Assembly: GCA_905214175.1 (NCBI GenBank)
Contig: CAJMLD010000050.1
Location: 1 to 9,379 of the forward strand
Direction of reading: 5' to 3'
Source of the DNA: an uncultured bacterium
GTDB taxonomy: Bacteria; Actinomycetota; Coriobacteriia; Coriobacteriales; Atopobiaceae
DNA length: 9,379 nucleotides
Shown: in pieces, positions 5,099 through 9,379 of the stretch
How positions within the stretch are numbered: the first letter of the stretch is position 1
Layout: every line of letters begins with the position of its first letter
The notes under the pieces: generated by a model
Databases searched by the model: none
What the model was told of the DNA's origin: nothing
What the model saw: the letters and a program-made list of their open reading frames with translations, nothing else
Translations under genes and position numbers: made by a program

Positions 5099-5689
5099 GT
5101 GTCCGGTCGCTTTGGAGGGCGCACCCTTGCTCGCGCCCAAGCCCTACAGCTCCTCTTCCAGGCCGATGTCAACAATCGCACGGTGGAGGAGGTGCTCTCG
5201 GGAGACTACGCCATTAGCGACGGCCCGCTCGATCCATACGGCGAGCAGCTCGCGCTTGGCGTTGATTCGCGCCGCTACGCCATCGATGCCATCATTCGCG
5301 CCAGCTCTGCGAGCTGGAGTCTCTCTCGCATGCCCATCGTCGACCGCAACATCCTGCGGCTCGCCCTCTACGAGATGATCGAGGAGGACGATATCACGGT
5401 TGCCGTGGCCATCGACGAGGCAGTTGAGCTCGCCAAGGCCTTTGGCACCGACGAGTCGCCGCGCTTCATCAACGGCGTGCTGGGCAGCGTCGCTGCCGAC
5501 GTTAACGCTGGTGTCGACGTGTACGAGAAGGCTCGTCATGTGCTTCACTCGGCTGCAAAGGCGAGGACAGACGCTCCGTTGGACGAGCCGGGCGAGGAAG
5601 GCGAGACGGACGAGGCTCCTCTCGACGAGTCGCCATTCGAAGCCGATGCCGACGACGAGTCATCTGCCTCAGACGACACCATGGAGTAG
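5099..5689 (+). CDS. nusB: transcription antitermination factor NusB with acidic C-terminal tail
   Basis: NusB pairs with ribosomal protein S10 (NusE) on boxA RNA to keep RNA polymerase elongating through rRNA operons. The all-helical core spans about residues 7-150: GRTLARAQALQLLFQAD (7-23), VDRNILRLALYEM (81-93) and AIDEAVELAKAFGTDESPRF with INGVLGSVA (104-132). The usual length is about 130-150 aa; this protein has 196. Residues 157-196 hold 18 Asp/Glu and no Lys/Arg and look disordered. The GTG at 5099 follows AAGGAG at 5089-5094, inside the end of the previous gene. A longer reading from an ATG at 5060 would overlap the Asp23-like gene and adds no conserved sequence. xseB begins 2 nt after the stop. 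Confidence 0.93.
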   Translation: MSGRFGGRTLARAQALQLLFQADVNNRTVEEVLSGDYAISDGPLDPYGEQLALGVDSRRYAIDAIIRASSASWSLSRMPIVDRNILRLALYEMIEEDDITVAVAIDEAVELAKAFGTDESPRFINGVLGSVAADVNAGVDVYEKARHVLHSAAKARTDAPLDEPGEEGETDEAPLDESPFEADADDESSASDDTME

Positions 5690-5691
5690 CC

Positions 5692-6000
5692 ATGGCCAAG
5701 CCGGACGTCTCACAGTACCAGAGCTTCGACCAGATCACGCGGCGCCTCGACGACATCGTGGGCGCCGTGCGGGACCGCGACGTCTCGCTCGAGCGCTCGC
5801 TTGACCTCTTCGACGAGGCCATCGCCCTGGGCTCAAAGGCCGTCGAGCTCGTCGATGCCACGGACTTCTCGCCTGAGGAGAAGGCAATGCTCGCCGACGG
5901 AGGCGCTCCCAGCGAGAAGGCCGCCGATAAGCCTGCGGACGCCGCCGCGCCTTCCGACAGCCAGACTCCGGATGCCTCCGAGGGCGGCAACGCCTCGTGA
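5692..6000 (+). CDS. xseB: exodeoxyribonuclease VII small subunit
   Basis: XseB associates in several copies with the large subunit XseA to form exonuclease VII, which degrades single-stranded DNA to oligonucleotides. The helical-hairpin core at about residues 11-55 shows the family pattern: SFDQITRRLDDIV followed by VSLERSLDLFDEAIALGSKAV. The core is of normal size. Residues from about 60 to 102 form an Ala/Pro/Asp/Ser-rich tail, making the protein longer than typical (about 70-80 aa). No xseA is next to it, although the two genes are often adjacent. The start ATG uses GGAG at 5683-5686 within the nusB end, and the stop TGA overlaps the tlyA GTG (GTGA). Because XseB is short and helical, other small coiled-coil proteins cannot be excluded without a profile search. 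Confidence 0.82.
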   Translation: MAKPDVSQYQSFDQITRRLDDIVGAVRDRDVSLERSLDLFDEAIALGSKAVELVDATDFSPEEKAMLADGGAPSEKAADKPADAAAPSDSQTPDASEGGNAS

Positions 6001-6791
6001 CACGCCGCCGGAGGCTCGATGACGAGCTGGTCGAGCAGGGCTTCTTCTCCAACCGCGAGGACGCGATGCGCGCCGTGCTGGCTGGCGAGGTCTCCACGCA
6101 GGACCGCCGCCTCGAGCGCGCGGGCGAGCAGGTCGAGCCGGGCATCCTTCTCCATGTGCGCGGCCATATCCCCTTTGTGAGCCGCGGGGGCCTTAAGCTC
6201 GAGCGCGGCCTCGAGGCCTTCCGCATCGACCCCACGGGTCTTGCCTGCCTGGACGTGGGGTGCTCCACCGGCGGATTCACCGACTGCCTTCTCAAGCACG
6301 GTGCCGCCTCGGTCCTCTCGGTGGACGTGGGCTACGCGCAGTTCGACTGGTCGCTCAGAAGCGATCCCCGCGTGACCCTCCTCGAGCGTACGAACATCGT
6401 CGATGTCCCCACCCAGGAGCGTGCAGGCACCATCCGGCTTGCCGTCTGCGACGTCTCCTTCACTTCCGTGACAACGGTGCTGCCGGCGGTTCTTTCGCTC
6501 CTCTCGTCAGACGGGGCATTCCTCACGCTGGTTAAGCCCCAATTTGAGGCATCTCGCAGCGAGGTTGGCGAGGGCGGCGTGGTGCGAGACCCCAGCGTTC
6601 GCCTGCGTGCGCTTGAGCGCATCGCCGCCGCGTTTTTCTCGGCTGGCCTCGGGCCTGTGGGTTGCTGCGAGAGCCCCGTGCGCGGCCACAAGGGAAATGT
6701 CGAGTACCTTCTCTATGGGCACCGTGGTGCAGCGCCTGCCACCCTCGACCTCAAGGCGGTCGTTAACGGGGGAGCGGTGGCTCTGGCCTAG
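5997..6791 (+). CDS. tlyA: TlyA family rRNA 2'-O-methyltransferase
   Basis: TlyA enzymes add 2'-O-methyl groups to ribosomal RNA (C1409 of 16S and, in the longer type, C1920 of 23S) using S-adenosylmethionine. In mycobacteria this modification determines sensitivity to capreomycin. The 264-aa protein has an N-terminal S4 RNA-binding domain (about 1-60) and an FtsJ-like Rossmann domain with the SAM motif LDVGCSTGGFTDCLL (85-99). The catalytic K-D-K-E set is visible as Lys67 (RGGLKLE), Asp152 (CDVSF), Lys180 (LVKPQFE) and Glu236 (GNVEYLL), each two less than the positions I recall for M. tuberculosis. The basic N-terminus MTRRRRLDDELV suggests the longer, dual-specificity type. The GTG start overlaps the xseB stop by 4 nt. 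nadK and recN follow in the order seen in actinobacteria. Confidence 0.94.
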   Translation: MTRRRRLDDELVEQGFFSNREDAMRAVLAGEVSTQDRRLERAGEQVEPGILLHVRGHIPFVSRGGLKLERGLEAFRIDPTGLACLDVGCSTGGFTDCLLKHGAASVLSVDVGYAQFDWSLRSDPRVTLLERTNIVDVPTQERAGTIRLAVCDVSFTSVTTVLPAVLSLLSSDGAFLTLVKPQFEASRSEVGEGGVVRDPSVRLRALERIAAAFFSAGLGPVGCCESPVRGHKGNVEYLLYGHRGAAPATLDLKAVVNGGAVALA

Positions 6792-6801
6792 CAAGTGGGG
6801 G

Positions 6802-6807
6802 TACACT
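6802..6807 (+). promoter_or_regulatory. possible internal -10 (TACACT) before nadK
   Basis: The 56-nt gap between tlyA and nadK is the only sizeable break in the nusB-recN run. It contains TACACT, resembling the TATACT elements upstream. GTACAC at 6801-6806 is repeated at 6822-6827, 21 bp apart. No -35 is recognisable, so the promoter call is tentative. Confidence 0.25.
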
Positions 6808-6847
6808 CTAGGTTGTGCTCCGTACACCTGTTTGGCTGGAGGTTTGC

Positions 6848-7705
6848 GTGAAGGTCTTTATCGTCCCAAACTACGCGCGTCCTGATGCCGTGGAAGGCGC
6901 GCATGCCCTCGAGCATTGGCTTGCCGGTCAGGGTGTCGAGGCGGTGTGGGCGCATGACAAGAAGCGCTTCCCCGATTACGCCGAGGACCCCTCCGCCTGC
7001 CAGCTCGTGGTTTCCCTTGGGGGAGATGGCACGCTGCTGCGCGCGGCTCGCATTGTGGGCTACTCGCAGATTCCCATGCTGGGAATCTCCTATGGTCACC
7101 TTGGCTTTCTCACTACGGCGGGCCCGGACAGGCTCATCCAGACCGTCGAGAGCGCCCTGGCGGGAAAGCTGCACGTCTCGCACAGGGCCACGCTTGCCAT
7201 AGAGAGCACCTTCGCGTGCGAGGACGGCAGTTCCTACCAGGTAGAGAGCTTTGCCCTCAACGACTTTGCCGTCTCGCGTGGCGGTCAGGGTGACATGGTT
7301 CAGTTTGAGGTCTCGGTCTCGGACAACCACATCGACACGCTGCGCGGCGATGGCTTTGTTGTCTCAACGGCAACCGGCTCCACGGGGTATGCGCTCGCCG
7401 CGGGCGGACCTATCGTGACGCCCGAGTTCTCGGGCATGGTCTGCGTGCCCATTGCGCCGCATACCATCATGGCCCGCGCCTTCCTCACGGCTCCGTCGGA
7501 CGTCGTCGAGATTGAGATGAGCCCCGAGCGGCCGGTCGCTCGCCACTTCTTTGCTGACGGCCAGAACGTTCGCCAGCGCCAGGACGGCGTGCCCGTTCAC
7601 GCCACGGTGCGCCGCGGGCCCGGTGACATTCTCCTGCTCGACCATAGCGCCCAAAGCTTCTACACCTCGGTCTCGCGCGTGTTCTACGGCAGGGCTGGTC
7701 GCTGA
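6848..7705 (+). CDS. nadK: NAD kinase
   Basis: This enzyme phosphorylates NAD to NADP using ATP or polyphosphate, the only known route to NADP. The 285-aa product has the expected length. Visible motifs are GGDGT at 58-62 (phosphate/NAD-binding, catalytic Asp), LNDFAVSRG (137-145), the NAD-site block DGFVVSTATGSTGYALAAGG (168-187) and FFADGQ (234-239). The GTG at 6848 is chosen because GGAGG (6838-6842) lies 5 nt upstream and MKVFIVPN is the usual family N-terminus. An in-frame GTG at 6815 would add 11 residues without homologous character. The stop TGA shares one base with the recN ATG (TGATG), implying coupled translation. Confidence 0.95.
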   Translation: MKVFIVPNYARPDAVEGAHALEHWLAGQGVEAVWAHDKKRFPDYAEDPSACQLVVSLGGDGTLLRAARIVGYSQIPMLGISYGHLGFLTTAGPDRLIQTVESALAGKLHVSHRATLAIESTFACEDGSSYQVESFALNDFAVSRGGQGDMVQFEVSVSDNHIDTLRGDGFVVSTATGSTGYALAAGGPIVTPEFSGMVCVPIAPHTIMARAFLTAPSDVVEIEMSPERPVARHFFADGQNVRQRQDGVPVHATVRRGPGDILLLDHSAQSFYTSVSRVFYGRAGR

Positions 7706-9372
7706 TGCTCGACGAGCTGCATGCGCGCGACGTCGCGCTCATTCGGGACGCAACCATCCAGCCCTCCGCCGGTCTCACGGTGCTCACCGGCGAGACGGGC
7801 GCCGGCAAGACGGCGCTCCTCTCGGCCATTAAGCTTCTGGTGGGAGAGCGTGCCGATGCGGGCTCGGTGCGTGAGGGGGCGGACTCCCTCGAGGTCGAGG
7901 GCCGCTTCTTCGAGCGCGGGGGAGACCCCGATGGCTGCGTAGTACGCAGGCGCGTCTCGGCAGATGGCCGTGGCCGCGTAGAGATTGACGGCCATATGGG
8001 TTCGGTGCGCGAGCTTTCCGCTGGCGTTGGCCGGACGGTCGACCTCTGCGGACAGCATGAGCACCAGCGGCTCCTCTCGGTTGCCTCGCACGTGGAGATA
8101 CTCGATGCGTGGCTGGGCACCCCGGCCACCGAGGCGCTCGATGCCTACCAGGCCGCGCTTGCTGCGGCACGCGCGGCCGCAGACGAGCTCGAGCGCGTTC
8201 GCGAGCTTTCGCGCTCGGGGGCCGAGAAGCTCGAGGAAGCCGAGTTCACGCTGAGGAAGATTGACGAGGTCGCCCCGCGCGAGGGCGAGTACGAGGAGCT
8301 CGAGGAGGCCCTGCCGCGCGCCGAGCACGCCGAGGCGCTCGTTGCCGCCGCATCCGGCGCGCACAACCTCGTTGCGGGTGACGACGGAGCCTCGGACTCG
8401 CTCTCGGCTGCGGTGCGTGCGCTTCGCGATGCCTCCACCTATGACACCAAGCTCGGTAGCTGGGCCGACGCGCTCGAGTCTTCGCTCATCGACATCGAGG
8501 ACGTGGCATCGAGCCTACGCGACTACGCGGATGGCGTCGAGTGGGATCCGGAGTCGCTCGAGCAGATGCGGCAGCGCCTCTCTCGCCTTGAAGGCCTGCG
8601 CCGCAGCTTTGGCCCGCGCATGGAGGACGTCTTTGCGCGTCGCGAGAAGGCTTCTGCCGTGGTCGTCGCAAGCGAGGGTGGCGACGAGGCCGAGAAACGC
8701 GCCCAACAGGCGCTCGACGCCGCGGAGGTTGCGCTTGCCAAGGCGGCGGATGCGCTCGATGACGTGCGCGAGAAGGGCGCGCCGCGCCTCTCGGCCGAGG
8801 TCAGCGCCCAGATGTCGCGTCTCGAGATGGGCTCGGCGTCGCTTGCGGTCTTACAGACGCGTCTGCCGCGCGACCAGTGGGGGAGCATGGGGCCAAGCCG
8901 CGTGGAGTTCCTCTACCGGCCGGCTGTCGGCCTCACCGCGCGTCCGCTGCGACGCATTGCCTCGGGCGGCGAGGTGAGCCGCGTGATGCTTGCCTGCAAG
9001 GTTGCCTTGGGCGATGCCGATGGCTGCGATACGCTCGTCTTCGACGAGGTCGATGCTGGCGTGGGCGGAGCCACGGCCGTTGCGCTCGCGCAGGTGCTGC
9101 GCGACCTCGCCCGCACGCACCAGGTCATCGTGGTCACGCACCTGGCGCAGGTCGCCGTCATGGCCGACCGCCACTACTTGGTTCACAAGGTGTCGGGAGC
9201 GGCGGGCGTGCCTCCCGAGACGAAGATCGACGAGGTCGCCGGCGACGACCGCGTCGCCGAGATTGCGCGCATGCTCTCGGGAGACACGGGCGAGGCATCG
9301 CTCGCCCATGCCCGGGAGATGCTCGAACACGCAGGTAACAGCAACAGAGGGGATTCCGATGGCACAAGATAG
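7705..9372 (+). CDS. recN: DNA repair protein RecN
   Basis: RecN is an SMC-like ATPase that acts early in double-strand break repair. The 555-aa length matches E. coli (553). The N-terminal head has Walker A GETGAGKT (29-36) and the RecN Q-loop region DLCGQHEHQRLL (113-124). Residues about 140-370 are rich in Ala, Glu and Arg with heptad-like helices, forming the coiled-coil arm. The C-terminal head has the ABC signature ASGGEVSRVMLA (419-430), Walker B TLVFDEVD (443-450), D-loop AGVGG and switch His479 in VVTHLAQVA. The segment before the signature reads EFLYRPAVGL rather than the common version containing NPGE, a small departure near the ATP site. The last 11 residues (NSNRGDSDGTR) are non-conserved and overlap the start of the next gene. 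Confidence 0.96.
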   Translation: MLDELHARDVALIRDATIQPSAGLTVLTGETGAGKTALLSAIKLLVGERADAGSVREGADSLEVEGRFFERGGDPDGCVVRRRVSADGRGRVEIDGHMGSVRELSAGVGRTVDLCGQHEHQRLLSVASHVEILDAWLGTPATEALDAYQAALAAARAAADELERVRELSRSGAEKLEEAEFTLRKIDEVAPREGEYEELEEALPRAEHAEALVAAASGAHNLVAGDDGASDSLSAAVRALRDASTYDTKLGSWADALESSLIDIEDVASSLRDYADGVEWDPESLEQMRQRLSRLEGLRRSFGPRMEDVFARREKASAVVVASEGGDEAEKRAQQALDAAEVALAKAADALDDVREKGAPRLSAEVSAQMSRLEMGSASLAVLQTRLPRDQWGSMGPSRVEFLYRPAVGLTARPLRRIASGGEVSRVMLACKVALGDADGCDTLVFDEVDAGVGGATAVALAQVLRDLARTHQVIVVTHLAQVAVMADRHYLVHKVSGAAGVPPETKIDEVAGDDRVAEIARMLSGDTGEASLAHAREMLEHAGNSNRGDSDGTR

Positions 9373-9379
9373 AGATCGT
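9359..9379 (+). CDS. start of a downstream gene (partial, cut by window end)
   Basis: ATG at 9359 opens a frame reading MAQDRDR to the window edge, overlapping the recN stop by 14 nt. GAGGGG at 9347-9352 is well placed as its ribosome binding site (6-nt spacing). The product cannot be identified from seven codons. In mycobacteria a membrane protein gene follows recN, but nothing here tests that. Confidence 0.5.

Noticed and set aside
5502..6299. Minus-strand open frames of 265 and 186 codons over nusB, xseB and tlyA
   Set aside because: They are Arg/Ser/Ala-rich, low-complexity shadows of three well supported plus-strand genes.
6815..6847. Earlier GTG start for nadK
   Set aside because: The later GTG has GGAGG at good spacing and gives the normal MKVFIVPN start.
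1..9379. CRISPR array, tRNA, insertion sequence, phage or toxin-antitoxin system
   Set aside because: I looked for regularly spaced repeats, cloverleaf sequences, transposase motifs and small paired genes and found none; most of the window is core metabolism and sugar uptake.

Overview
This is a high-G+C, gene-dense bacterial window with every convincing gene on the + strand. Three things point to a Coriobacteriia-type actinobacterium of the Olsenella/Atopobium/Collinsella sort. A complete mannose-family PTS is followed by a DUF956 (ManO) gene, an arrangement best known from lactic acid bacteria. There is a tlyA-nadK-recN run, which is the order seen in actinobacteria. There is also an efp / Asp23-like / nusB / xseB neighbourhood resembling the Bacillus efp-to-recN region with several genes missing. 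The taxonomic call is inference from gene content and base composition.

Region 1 (1-3844) is sugar uptake. After a possible 18-codon tail of an upstream gene and a weak promoter come manX (fused IIAB), manY (IIC) and manZ (IID). Together they encode a phosphoenolpyruvate-driven mannose/glucose-type permease. A 162-nt gap containing several hairpins, one with a perfect 11-bp stem, separates manZ from a DUF956 gene. That gene is followed one nucleotide later by a second small gene that appears by eye to be a divergent DUF956 paralog. A good rho-independent terminator closes the unit.

Region 2 (3845-5097) holds two genes that each seem to have their own promoter: efp (elongation factor P, loop lysine at position 34) and an Asp23/Gls24-family gene. 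Both are preceded by the same 11-mer CGTCTATACTG containing a TATACT -10 hexamer. The efp leader carries a 7-bp hairpin just before its ribosome binding site. A 12-13 bp GC-rich hairpin follows efp.

Region 3 (5099-9379) is a tightly packed housekeeping run: nusB, xseB, tlyA, nadK, recN and the first codons of another gene. The genes abut or overlap, except for a 56-nt gap before nadK that may hold an internal promoter. They cover rRNA transcription antitermination, a putative exonuclease VII small subunit, ribosomal RNA methylation, NADP synthesis and recombinational repair.

The most unusual points are the tandem diverged DUF956 pair, the IID subunit with the long insertion typical of Firmicutes mannose permeases, the strongly acidic tail on NusB, and xseB present without xseA beside it. 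I saw no tRNA, rRNA, CRISPR, insertion sequence or phage gene. No intergenic stretch exceeds 300 bases.
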